The notes under the pieces: model-generated | The model's database searches: none | What the model was told of the DNA's origin: nothing | The model's input: the letters and a program-made list of their open reading frames with translations, nothing else | Origin: Pelomonas sp052436255 | Lineage (GTDB): Bacteria > Pseudomonadota > Gammaproteobacteria > Burkholderiales > Burkholderiaceae_C | Reading direction: 5' to 3' | NCBI GenBank assembly: GCA_052436255.1 | Contig: JBQVNP010000139.1 | Span: forward strand, 1 to 14,279 | Length of the DNA: 14,279 bases | Shown here: piece by piece, positions 1 to 7,438 of the stretch | Numbering within the stretch: the stretch's first letter is position 1 | How the letters are laid out: each line of letters starts with the position of its first letter | Made by a program: the position numbers and the translations under genes

Positions 1-183
1 GCGTCTGGCGGTGGTGGAACAGACGCGGCACCGCCCAGCTCGGCGCCGAGTGACGACGAGCCGCCAGATGACTACTTCGATGAGCCGGGCGACGTGATCG
101 CAGCCCGATCGGCCCCAGCGGCATCCAGCCGCAAGGGGTCGGTGAAGCGCGGCGCAATTGACTTGTCGGTTCTCGACAAGTGA
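1..183 (+). CDS. 3' end of an unidentified gene, possibly a transfer protein
   Basis: Reading frame 1 is open from the window edge to the TGA at 181-183 and gives the last 60 residues of a protein. The tail is low in complexity: Gly- and Pro-rich, then an acidic stretch (SDDEPPDDYFDEPGD), then a short basic segment (SSRKGSVKRG), ending IDLSVLDK. No catalytic motif lies in this part. Such acidic or basic disordered tails are common at the C-termini of coupling proteins and other conjugation proteins, and the downstream genes are transfer-associated, so a T4SS coupling protein or similar is possible. That is inference from context only. The gene runs in the same direction as the next one, 47 bases away, and is probably in the same transcript. 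Confidence 0.6.
   Translation, partial: ASGGGGTDAAPPSSAPSDDEPPDDYFDEPGDVIAARSAPAASSRKGSVKRGAIDLSVLDK
161..181. promoter_or_regulatory. 8-bp perfect inverted repeat across the stop of the first gene
   Basis: ACTTGTCG (161-168) and CGACAAGT (174-181) are exact reverse complements separated by five bases. The repeat overlaps the stop codon of the first gene and lies 50 bases before the next start. No T-tract follows, so it is not a convincing intrinsic terminator. It could be an operator for the downstream transfer block or an RNA hairpin at the gene boundary. A TTGACT hexamer at 158-163 overlaps it, but I see no good -10 element at the right distance. Confidence 0.35.
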
Positions 184-230
184 CCTGTAACTAGCCCGAC
201 TAAATGTTTGGGCACTGAAGGGAGCTAACG

Positions 231-998
231 ATGCAAGTGGACGAAAAGAACCAGAGCGCCGAGGACACCAAGCCGGCCAAGATGCCGCGCAAGCCGTCGG
301 CACGGCTTCAAGCGGCTACGGCGGCGGCCGAGAAGGCCGCGCCAGCCAGCCAGAGCGGGAAAGCGGCGGAAGCCGCGCCTGCACCTGCGGCCGGCCAAGC
401 ACCGCGCGGGCAAGAACATGCTCAGTCCGCCGCCCAGCAAGGCCAGGACGCCGGCAGGCGCCGGCTGCACGACGTGCGCGACGTGCCGCACGCACTGCGG
501 CAGGAAGCGCAAGCGAAGTGGGGCACCAGCGTGGAAATCAGCGCCTCGCGCGAAAACGGCCGCTACACGGGACCGGTCTTCACGAGCGGCGAATACCTCG
601 CGCAGAAGGTCGGCGAGCGCAGCGTGGTGGTCCATCAGGTTGGCGACGTGGACTTCACGACGAACGACAACATGAAGCGTCGCGCCAGTGAAAAACGGCT
701 GACCGACGTGAACATGCAGATCAACTATCAGGGCGACAAGGGACAGGCACATTTCCACGATCCGAAGCGAGCCGCGATCGAGGAAATGTTCAGCCGCATC
801 CATCGCACCGCGAAGGAAACGCTGGGCAGCGATTTCGAGCCCTTCGCGCGCGATCTCGACGTGGTGAAGAACCGAATAGTCGAGCAGTACCGCGAGTCGA
901 AGCAACGGCAGTTCGACGCCCGCACTCAATCCCAGGCGCCGCAGCGCGGCCATGAACAACAGCGCGGCGAGCGGCCCGCTGCACACCCCGAACGCTAA
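231..998 (+). CDS. KfrB-like plasmid protein
   Basis: A 255-residue protein. Residues 1-75 are Ala/Pro/Gln-rich with scattered basic residues and look disordered. The folded part begins near residue 80. Residues about 105-140 carry the pattern GRYTGPV, then YLAQKVGERSVVVH, which resembles the KfrB domain (Gly-x-Tyr-x-Gly-Pro, later Val-Gln-x-x-Gly and a Val-Val-His strand). A second motif, NYQGDKGQAHFHDP, also resembles that family. KfrB domains occur in plasmid proteins encoded with conjugation or stability genes; their exact role is unclear to me. The last 30 residues are Gln/Arg/Pro-rich and end HPER. The ATG at 231 follows AAGGGAG (218-224) at six bases, which fixes the start. The stop lies 13 bases before the next start, whose ribosome site overlaps this stop, so the two genes are co-transcribed. 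The family call is moderate. Confidence 0.7.
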   Translation: MQVDEKNQSAEDTKPAKMPRKPSARLQAATAAAEKAAPASQSGKAAEAAPAPAAGQAPRGQEHAQSAAQQGQDAGRRRLHDVRDVPHALRQEAQAKWGTSVEISASRENGRYTGPVFTSGEYLAQKVGERSVVVHQVGDVDFTTNDNMKRRASEKRLTDVNMQINYQGDKGQAHFHDPKRAAIEEMFSRIHRTAKETLGSDFEPFARDLDVVKNRIVEQYRESKQRQFDARTQSQAPQRGHEQQRGERPAAHPER

Positions 999-1011
999 GG
1001 AGCAAATGACC

Positions 1012-1806
1012 ATGAAGAAGACACTTCTTGCAATGACGGTGGCGGCGACGCTCGCAGGGTGCGGCGGGCCGCCGAAGGTGGCAATGCCGAGCGGCAGCGA
1101 CCGCACGCCAGTCAACAGCGAGGCGCGCATCGAAGACTACAAGGCACGAAATGCCGAGGAACAGGCTGCGTATCGCGAGCGCAGCGCGCTCGCTCGCCAG
1201 GTCGAGAGCATGAAAGCCGAGCTGGCCGCGCTGAAGTCATACCTCGTCCTGCAGAGCATGGAGGCGGCGACAAACCGCCCAAAAGCGATGCCGGTGCCGC
1301 AGCCCTCTCAGGGCCGGGCACCGGTAGCGGCGCCGGCAACCTCGCCGGCGCCGGCGATGCTGCAGGTCTCGACAGCAAAGCCCGTCGCGCTCAATGAAGC
1401 CGAGTCTGTCGAGGTGCGTGGCCAAGCCGTGGTTTTCCGCGTCAGCCACGCCTTCGCCAAGACCGATTTCAAGCCATCTGATGCGATGCAAGAAGAGCTG
1501 CTGAAGGCGGCTCGAAGTGGCAAGCGCGTGGAAATCCGTGGCCGCACGGATGCCGAGTTCGACAACCCGATCGATCGTGACATCGCGATGCTGCGGGCGC
1601 TGAAGGCACGGCGCTTTCTGGTCAGCAATGGCGTGCCGCTTTCCAAGATCCACATGACCTATTTGGCCTCGGGTGGCTTCGCGGTCGACAACAGCACGCC
1701 GGAAGGCAAATCCATCAACCGTCGCGTCGAAATCGAAGCGATGGACCTCGATACCTCGGCGTTCGCCACGGCCAGCGCTGCAACGACAGTTGGGAGCACA
1801 CAATGA
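1012..1806 (+). CDS. OmpA-family lipoprotein
   Basis: A 264-residue protein starting MKKTLLAM, with a typical lipoprotein signal peptide and lipobox LAGC; Cys17 would be the lipidated residue. Residues 47-78 (AEEQAAYRERSALARQVESM and following) look like a coiled coil. An Ala/Pro linker (about 85-125) follows. The C-terminal half (about 133-250) is an OmpA-like peptidoglycan-binding domain: a VVFRV strand, EIRGRTDAEF near residue 179, the helix IAMLRALKARRFLVSNGVP and the closing INRRVEIE near 235. The protein probably sits in the outer membrane and grips peptidoglycan. In a transfer operon it could stabilise the secretion channel, but that is inference. I chose the ATG at 1012 because AAGGAG (997-1002) lies nine bases upstream and the signal peptide begins there; the ATG at 1006 would add only Met-Thr. 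The stop overlaps the next start (ATGA). Confidence 0.85.
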   Translation: MKKTLLAMTVAATLAGCGGPPKVAMPSGSDRTPVNSEARIEDYKARNAEEQAAYRERSALARQVESMKAELAALKSYLVLQSMEAATNRPKAMPVPQPSQGRAPVAAPATSPAPAMLQVSTAKPVALNEAESVEVRGQAVVFRVSHAFAKTDFKPSDAMQEELLKAARSGKRVEIRGRTDAEFDNPIDRDIAMLRALKARRFLVSNGVPLSKIHMTYLASGGFAVDNSTPEGKSINRRVEIEAMDLDTSAFATASAATTVGSTQ

Positions 1807-3983
1807 GCGACAAACCGGAAGAGATTTCGCGCGATACGTTGACGGCCGAGCTGGACTTCGGCAATGCAGAGCCCGGCCCTGCCGGACTCGGGAAAGGCGG
1901 CGTCGTCGACGCCGCACTGCCAGGCACGGAGAAGACCGTGGGCGGCCCTGCCGCCGAGCTGGACAGGGATGACCCGTTGGTGGCCTTGCTGACGGGACGC
2001 GAACAGGCCCTTGCTTGGCCGAGGGACCACTTGAAGGGCGAGTCCGCAGCGGATGTCGCGAAGGTCGACATCGACTTCCTCAACAAGATCGAGGACCCTG
2101 CGAAGCGAGCGGAAGGCGCCGCCGCGATTGCGGCGATCGCGGAGACGCAAGGTGCGTACAAGGAAGCATTGATCGAAAACCATCGCGCTGAAGCGCGCGA
2201 GGTTGCTGGGCATGCGCGTTTCACCGTGCAGTTGGAGGCGGCCGGGAAGGGCGCGCAGGTCCTTCACTTCTCGAACGATCCGGCCGAGGCGATGGAACGC
2301 TATGCGCAGGAGTCGAAGCGCGATTTCATCAGCACACAGCCGGCAGGTACGTCGGTGTCGCTCACGGATTCGGAGTTGAAGCTGGATGCGGCGCGCACCA
2401 GCGAGGGTACGGGCGCATTCCGCGAGCAGTTCGGCAAGGAAGAAGGCCGCGAGGCCTACGCGGCGGCTCTGGTGACGCTCGCAGGCCGCGCATCCGCGCA
2501 GGCCGAGAAGGAGACTCCAGCGGTTCCTGACCTGGTGATCGACGACCGCGACATGGCGCGCGTGGCTTCGACACGAGAGCGAGATACCGCGGCTGCGCGG
2601 AAAGACCTGGGCGTCGGAGAAGCTGAAGCGAACGAGCGTTTCGTGCAGGAGCTCGATTCGCGGATGGCCAAGTCCGAGTTGGAGGAACTGGGCTGGCGCG
2701 ATCGGACGGACCTTTCCGACGTGATGCGTGACCTTGAAGTCCTGGCGGGCCGGGACTGGCAGACGGCAGCGAAGCTGTGGGACAAGTACCGGCCAGGTGA
2801 CATCGACAAGCCGATTTTCATCGATGGGGATGACGTCGACGTGGTGAAGCCGTCGACGAAGGCGCCTCAACAGGTCACGGAAGAGCGGGCCAACACCGTC
2901 GATCGCGAACGCAGTCCGAAGGACCAGGACGACGACAAGAAGGAGTTCGTGACGCCCGAGGCGCTGCGCAAGCGCTATTTGCAGGCGGACGCGAAGTTCT
3001 ACTTCCGGGACGACGAGAACCGGCTGGCCTTCGAGGACAAGGGCAAGCGCCTGGCGACGGACCACAACGATCCGGCGATCGCGCTGTCGATGGTCGAGCT
3101 GGCACAGGCGAAGGGCTGGAATGCCCTGAAGCTCAAGGGGTCCGACGAGTTCAAGCGCGAGGTGTGGCTGCAAGCCTCGCTGCGCGGTATGGAGGTGCAG
3201 GGCTACGAGCCGCGCGATGTGGACCGGGCCAAGCTGGCCGACATGCGCAAGGAACCGGTACACGCGGCCGACAAGGCCGTGAACAGCATCGAGCAGGCGA
3301 CGACCAGGGCGAAGGCTGTGGAGCAGCCTGAACGGGCCGTGGCAGCGCCGGAAAGGGCCTCAGTGCCCGAGAAGGCGGCGGTGATCGATGAGCATCACCG
3401 CACGCTCAGTGAGCCACAGCGCCTGGCGGTCGAAACCCTGAAAGGTCTGCTGCGGGCGCGAGGCGACTCGGAGAAGGCTGTGGACATGGCGGCCGAGTTG
3501 GCGGCGGAGCGCTTCCAGAACAACCGGGTTCACGTCGGAAAGGTGCTGGAGCATGGCGCGGCGCCATACGAGCACAACAAGGACAACGAGCAGAGCTACT
3601 ACGTCAAGCTCCAGACGCCGGCTGGGGAAAAGACCGTCTGGGGCGTCGACCTTCAGCGCGCCATGTCCGAAAGCAAGTCGGTTGCCGGCGACGAGGTGGC
3701 ACTGTCGTACCAGGGCAGGCAGGCTGTGACCATTCAGGTCAAGCAGCGCGACAGCGAAGGAAAGGTGACGGGTACGGCAGACCTCGTGACGAACCGCAAC
3801 ACCTGGGATGTGAACCGACTCGAGAACGTGCGGGAAGAGGTCAAGCATCGCTTGACTGAAGCCGCACGGGCAACGGAGCGTCAGCCGCTGGTGAAGGTCT
3901 ACGACCGGAACGCGCAGCGCGCCGAGCCGACGGTGGAAGTGGTTCGCGAGCCAGCGCGCAATCCAGAGCGGGCGAGGGGGTAA
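1803..3983 (+). CDS. LPD7-domain conjugation-associated protein
   Basis: A 726-residue soluble, strongly charged protein with no signal peptide. Residues about 383-470 match the large polyvalent-protein-associated domain LPD7: KFYFRDDENRLAFEDKGKRL, then a block ending REVWLQASLRGMEVQGYEP. After a Pro/Glu/Arg linker (VEQPERAVAAPERASVPEKA), residues about 574-670 form a second conserved module (GKVLEHGAAPY, SYYVKLQTPAGEKTVWGVDL, VAGDEVALSYQGRQAVTI). I recognise this module from plasmid relaxase, primase and toxin-like polyproteins. These domains are typical accessory parts of conjugative DNA-processing proteins; no relaxase, primase or nuclease core is visible here, so the activity is unknown. 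The start at 1803 overlaps the OmpA gene stop by four bases and has GGGAG just upstream. The stop is six bases before the topoisomerase start. The C-terminus ends NPERARG. Confidence 0.8.
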   Translation: MSDKPEEISRDTLTAELDFGNAEPGPAGLGKGGVVDAALPGTEKTVGGPAAELDRDDPLVALLTGREQALAWPRDHLKGESAADVAKVDIDFLNKIEDPAKRAEGAAAIAAIAETQGAYKEALIENHRAEAREVAGHARFTVQLEAAGKGAQVLHFSNDPAEAMERYAQESKRDFISTQPAGTSVSLTDSELKLDAARTSEGTGAFREQFGKEEGREAYAAALVTLAGRASAQAEKETPAVPDLVIDDRDMARVASTRERDTAAARKDLGVGEAEANERFVQELDSRMAKSELEELGWRDRTDLSDVMRDLEVLAGRDWQTAAKLWDKYRPGDIDKPIFIDGDDVDVVKPSTKAPQQVTEERANTVDRERSPKDQDDDKKEFVTPEALRKRYLQADAKFYFRDDENRLAFEDKGKRLATDHNDPAIALSMVELAQAKGWNALKLKGSDEFKREVWLQASLRGMEVQGYEPRDVDRAKLADMRKEPVHAADKAVNSIEQATTRAKAVEQPERAVAAPERASVPEKAAVIDEHHRTLSEPQRLAVETLKGLLRARGDSEKAVDMAAELAAERFQNNRVHVGKVLEHGAAPYEHNKDNEQSYYVKLQTPAGEKTVWGVDLQRAMSESKSVAGDEVALSYQGRQAVTIQVKQRDSEGKVTGTADLVTNRNTWDVNRLENVREEVKHRLTEAARATERQPLVKVYDRNAQRAEPTVEVVREPARNPERARG

Positions 3984-3989
3984 GCGCGC

Positions 3990-6557
3990 ATGACGAAGTA
4001 CCTTTGGATTGCGGAGAAGAAGACGCTCGCCGAAGCGGTGGCCAAGGTTCTTCCTGGAACCTTGGCCGATCACGGCACACACCTGGTGAAGGGCGATCAC
4101 GCCTTCGTGGCGCTCTCCGGCCACGCGTTCCAGCAGGCCATGCCGGACCATTACTTGGGCGACGACGTGCCGACGGCACCGAGTGGCCGGAAGGTCTGGC
4201 GCATGGTCGATCTGCCGGTTGTCCCGGATCAGTGGGTCATCTTCCCGATGGAGAAGAACAAGGCCCGTCTTGAGAAGTTGTCCGAGCTGCTGCGCACTTG
4301 CGAAATCGTCTATCACCTGGGCGACCCTGGCTCCGAAGGGCAACTACTGGTCGACGAAGCGCTGCATTTCTACGGGAACACGAAGCCAGTGAAACGGGTG
4401 CTCGTCAACGACTACAACGAGTCGAAGGTCAAGCAGGCGGTGGCCAACGCGCGCGATAACAACGAGGCCAAGTTTCAGGCGTGGTATCGCTGGGCGCTTG
4501 CTCGCAGTCACTACGACTGGCTGGTGGGGTTGAACGGTACGCGTGCGATGACCACGCGTGGCCGTGAGCTGGGCTACGACGGTCTTCTGCCGGTTGGCAG
4601 CGTGCAGACGCCTTTGCTCTACATCTGGGTAGAGCGCGACAAGCTCATCGAGTCGTTCAAGCCGAGCCCGTATTTCACCCTCTCGGCGACGGTTGCGCAT
4701 GCCAACGGCGCCTTCCGGGCGAGCTGGAAGCCCTCGGAGGACCAGGCCGGCCTCGACGCAGAGGGCAGGCTGACAAATGCGGCCGTGGCGCAGGCGTTGT
4801 CAGCCCGGCTGACGGGCAAGCCTGGCCGGATCACGGCCTACGCGAAGACCAAGAAGCAGGAACGCGCGCCGCTTCCCATGTCCTTGAATGAGCTGCAAAT
4901 CGAGGGGTTCAAGCACTTCGGCTATTCCGGCGCGGTGGTGCTAAAAGCGGCGCAAGAGTTGTATTCGACCTACCAGGTCGCGACGTATCCGCGCAGTGAA
5001 AACCGATACCTCTCGCTGGCGGCGCATGGGGATGCGCCTCGCGTCATGGCTGCTGTGTTCAAGGTTCGCCCGGACCTCGCTGGCCTGTCCAGCGTGCTCG
5101 ATGTGTCGCGAAAGTCCCCTGCTTTTGACGACGCGAAGATGGAGGGGCAAGACCACCATGGCGTGATCCCAGCAGTGCCGGAACGCGCGGTCGACCCAAA
5201 GAGCTGGACCGAAGTGGAGCGCAACGTGTACGACTTGATTGTGCGCAGCTACTTGGCGCAGTTCGCTGCACCTTATGAGTTCATGCACACGGTCATTGGC
5301 GTGGATGTCGATGGTGAGAGGTTTTCCGCGACGGGCAAGACGCCTGTGGCAGAGGGCTGGAAGGCTGTGTATGCGGAGGTGGTCGACGAGGATGCTGCGG
5401 CTTCCGACACGAAGACCGATGACAAGCAGACGCTGCCGACGTTGGCGCAAGGTGATTCGGTGACGTGCACGAAGTGCGAGTCGACCAGCAGGAACACGAC
5501 GCCGCCGCCTCGCTTCGACGAAGCGCTGGCCCTGGCGGCCATGGAGAACATCTACAAATTCGTGGATGACCCTGAAGCCAAGTTGCGCCTGAAGCTCGGG
5601 ACGGTTGGGGACGGCGACGACGCCGGCGAAGGCGTGGGTGTCGGCATCGGCACGGCGGCGACACGCGCCAGCATCACGGCAGACCTGCGGACACGCAACC
5701 TCGTCATTCCCGTGAAGGAGGGCAGCAAGAAGGAGATGACATCGCCGGCAGCGCGCACGCTCATCGAGGCGTTGCCGATGTCGGTGAAGGACCCAGCTCG
5801 GGCCGGTATCTTCAAGGCCACCCTGGACAAGGTTGCCTCTGGAGAGCTGAGCTACGAGGACTTCATGCGCCAGACCGTGGAATGGGTCACCGACGTGGTG
5901 GCCCAGGCGCGGACCGCGACGATGAAGCTCCCGCTCGCGGCCGGCGTGACGCTGTGCCCGAAGTGCAAAACAGGCGTGCTGCGGCGCAAGGAAGGCGAGA
6001 AGGGCGCGTATTGGTACTGCGGCAACTGGAACCACGAGACGGACAAGTGCGATGCGCGTTTTCAGGATGCTGGTGGCAAGCCGTTGACGACGGACATCCC
6101 GTGCCCAACGTGCAAGGAGGGCCACCTTCGCCGCAAGGTCGGCGCCAACGGAGCGTACTGGTTCTGCTCGAACTGGAATCGCGATCCGAACAAGTGCGAA
6201 GCGAAATTTGAAGACAAGGCGGGGCGGCCGGACACGGCACCGAAGCCTGTCTACAAATGCCCGACGTGCAAGGAAGGTGCGCTCCGCAGCATCAAGGGAA
6301 AGACCGGCCCGTTCTGGGGTTGCAGTCGCTACGAACAAGGGTGCAAGGCGACGTTCCCCGACAAGTCTGGCAAGCCCGACACGGCGCCGAAGCCTGTCTA
6401 CAAATGCACGAAGTGCAAGGTGGGCGAGCTGCGCTCGATCCCCGGTCCGAAGGGGGCCTTCTGGGGGTGCACTCGGTTCAAGGAAGGGTGCAAAGCGACC
6501 TTCCCGGACAAGGCTGGAAAGCCTGATCTAGCGGCCAAACCACGAACGCCTGCTTAG
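3990..6557 (+). CDS. topB: plasmid-type DNA topoisomerase III
   Basis: An 855-residue type IA topoisomerase, which would pass or decatenate single-stranded DNA during plasmid transfer or replication, like TraE of IncP plasmids. The N-terminal Toprim domain starts LWIAEKK (Glu9) and has its metal motif at 112-117 as DPGSEG, where the classical form is DPDREG. The active-site tyrosine is Tyr333 in TYPRSENRYLS, close to Tyr328 of the E. coli enzyme. HHGVIP and TPPPRFDEALALAAMEN follow, and GIGTAATRASI matches the conserved late-core motif. The C-terminus has four zinc ribbons whose first cysteines are at 656, 705, 757 and 806. The first two have nine residues between the last two cysteines and the last two have six, giving an AABB arrangement. 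The gene is intact and sits six bases after the LPD7 gene. The Toprim change is discussed in the findings. Confidence 0.95.
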   Translation: MTKYLWIAEKKTLAEAVAKVLPGTLADHGTHLVKGDHAFVALSGHAFQQAMPDHYLGDDVPTAPSGRKVWRMVDLPVVPDQWVIFPMEKNKARLEKLSELLRTCEIVYHLGDPGSEGQLLVDEALHFYGNTKPVKRVLVNDYNESKVKQAVANARDNNEAKFQAWYRWALARSHYDWLVGLNGTRAMTTRGRELGYDGLLPVGSVQTPLLYIWVERDKLIESFKPSPYFTLSATVAHANGAFRASWKPSEDQAGLDAEGRLTNAAVAQALSARLTGKPGRITAYAKTKKQERAPLPMSLNELQIEGFKHFGYSGAVVLKAAQELYSTYQVATYPRSENRYLSLAAHGDAPRVMAAVFKVRPDLAGLSSVLDVSRKSPAFDDAKMEGQDHHGVIPAVPERAVDPKSWTEVERNVYDLIVRSYLAQFAAPYEFMHTVIGVDVDGERFSATGKTPVAEGWKAVYAEVVDEDAAASDTKTDDKQTLPTLAQGDSVTCTKCESTSRNTTPPPRFDEALALAAMENIYKFVDDPEAKLRLKLGTVGDGDDAGEGVGVGIGTAATRASITADLRTRNLVIPVKEGSKKEMTSPAARTLIEALPMSVKDPARAGIFKATLDKVASGELSYEDFMRQTVEWVTDVVAQARTATMKLPLAAGVTLCPKCKTGVLRRKEGEKGAYWYCGNWNHETDKCDARFQDAGGKPLTTDIPCPTCKEGHLRRKVGANGAYWFCSNWNRDPNKCEAKFEDKAGRPDTAPKPVYKCPTCKEGALRSIKGKTGPFWGCSRYEQGCKATFPDKSGKPDTAPKPVYKCTKCKVGELRSIPGPKGAFWGCTRFKEGCKATFPDKAGKPDLAAKPRTPA
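6213..6506 (+). repeat. two tandem 147-bp zinc-ribbon repeats within the topoisomerase gene
   Basis: Units at 6213-6359 and 6360-6506 each encode 49 residues beginning DKAGRPD or DKSGKPD and holding one zinc ribbon. A third DK-G-PD start at 6507 marks the end of the array. The 20-mer at 6241-6260 recurs unchanged at 6388-6407, exactly 147 bases away. The two ribbons upstream are more diverged from these, so this is the more recent of at least two duplications. Confidence 0.85.
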
Positions 6558-6571
6558 CGCAGCCACCCCCC

Positions 6572-7285
6572 ATGAAAACTCAAATTTCGACCGCGGCTGC
6601 GGGGCCGCGAAGCTTTGCTGTTGCCGACGGAACGCTGGAAGCCCTGAAATGGAGCGCTTTGGTGCTCATGACGGGCGACCACGTGAACAAGTATTTGCTC
6701 GGGGACCGAGTGCATCTGCTGTTCATTTTGGGCCGCCTGGTGATGCCGATCTTCGCCTTCGTGCTTGCCTACAACCTGGCGCGGCCGGGGGTGCTCGAAG
6801 CCGGTGCCGCGCGCCGAACTGCCGTCCGGCTGCTGGCTGTCGGCGTGCTCTCGACGCCGGCCTTTCTCGCCTTGAACACGCTGCTCGCTGGCTGGTGGCC
6901 GCTGAACATCATGTTCATGTTGCTGGTGGCGGTCCTCGCGATCGCACTGCTCCACAGGGGCGGTGCGATCGGCATCGCCGGCGCTGCGTTCGTGGCCGCG
7001 ATCGGCGGTAGCTCGGTCGAGTTCTGGTGGCCGGCCGTCTTGCTTTGCGTGGGCTTCTGGCTCTATGCACGTCGACCTGGTGCAAGCGCCCTCGTACTCA
7101 TCGTGGCGTCCTGCGCTGCCCTCTGGGTCATCAACCGCAACCACTGGGCGCTTGCTGCGCTCCCGCTGGTCCTGCTCGCCGACAAGGTGACGCTGCGCGT
7201 CCCTCGCATTCGGTGGGCCTTCTACGCCTTCTACCCGCTTCACCTCTCGGTGATCTGGCTTCTCAGTAGGTCTTTCCATGGGTGA
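6572..7285 (+). CDS. traX: TraX-family membrane acyltransferase
   Basis: A 237-residue, very hydrophobic protein with about eight predicted membrane helices. It matches the TraX family: an N-terminal TLEALKWSALVLMTGDHVNKY, LFILGRLVMPIFAFVLAYNL, an Arg-rich RRTAVRLL turn, and YAFYPLHLSVIWLLSR at the end. In F, TraX acetylates the pilin N-terminus; TrbP of RP4 is a relative. Here it would act in the inner membrane, with pilin or another exported protein as possible substrate. The length is close to F TraX. The ATG is 14 bases after the topoisomerase stop, and I see no good ribosome site before it, so translation may depend on coupling to the upstream gene. No pilin gene is visible nearby, which leaves the substrate open; the downstream adhesin is one speculative candidate. 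Confidence 0.87.
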   Translation: MKTQISTAAAGPRSFAVADGTLEALKWSALVLMTGDHVNKYLLGDRVHLLFILGRLVMPIFAFVLAYNLARPGVLEAGAARRTAVRLLAVGVLSTPAFLALNTLLAGWWPLNIMFMLLVAVLAIALLHRGGAIGIAGAAFVAAIGGSSVEFWWPAVLLCVGFWLYARRPGASALVLIVASCAALWVINRNHWALAALPLVLLADKVTLRVPRIRWAFYAFYPLHLSVIWLLSRSFHG

Positions 7286-7331
7286 TTCCTGCGCCTTCTG
7301 CACGTCACCAACCAATCCCGCGACAGCGTTT

Positions 7332-7373
7332 TCCGACGCCCTGCTTTCGCGGTCTTACGCAATGGGCGTCGGA
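7332..7373. promoter_or_regulatory. 10-bp inverted repeat in the adhesin leader
   Basis: TCCGACGCCC (7332-7341) and GGGCGTCGGA (7364-7373) are perfect reverse complements with a 22-base loop. They lie in the 153-base gap between traX and the adhesin start, the only sizeable gap inside the plus-strand block. The bases after the second arm are not a clear T-tract, so this is better read as an mRNA hairpin, partial attenuator or operator than as a proven terminator. It may set adhesin expression apart from that of the transfer genes. Confidence 0.45.
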
Positions 7374-7438
7374 TCTTGTCTCCGGGTGCATCACGCGTTC
7401 AGCAGCAGCACCAACAACTTCAACTCAGGGATCAACAA

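Noticed and set aside
225..1130. A 301-codon minus-strand frame opposite the KfrB-like and OmpA genes
   Set aside because: Composition is that of an antisense shadow; the plus strand has two genes with good ribosome sites and recognisable domains.
1659..3263. A 534-codon open frame on the minus strand, and a similar one at 4941-6338
   Set aside because: Both lie opposite genes with clear family motifs (LPD7 and topoisomerase III), their translations are Arg/His/Leu-rich as expected from the antisense of GC-rich genes, and neither has a ribosome site or motif.
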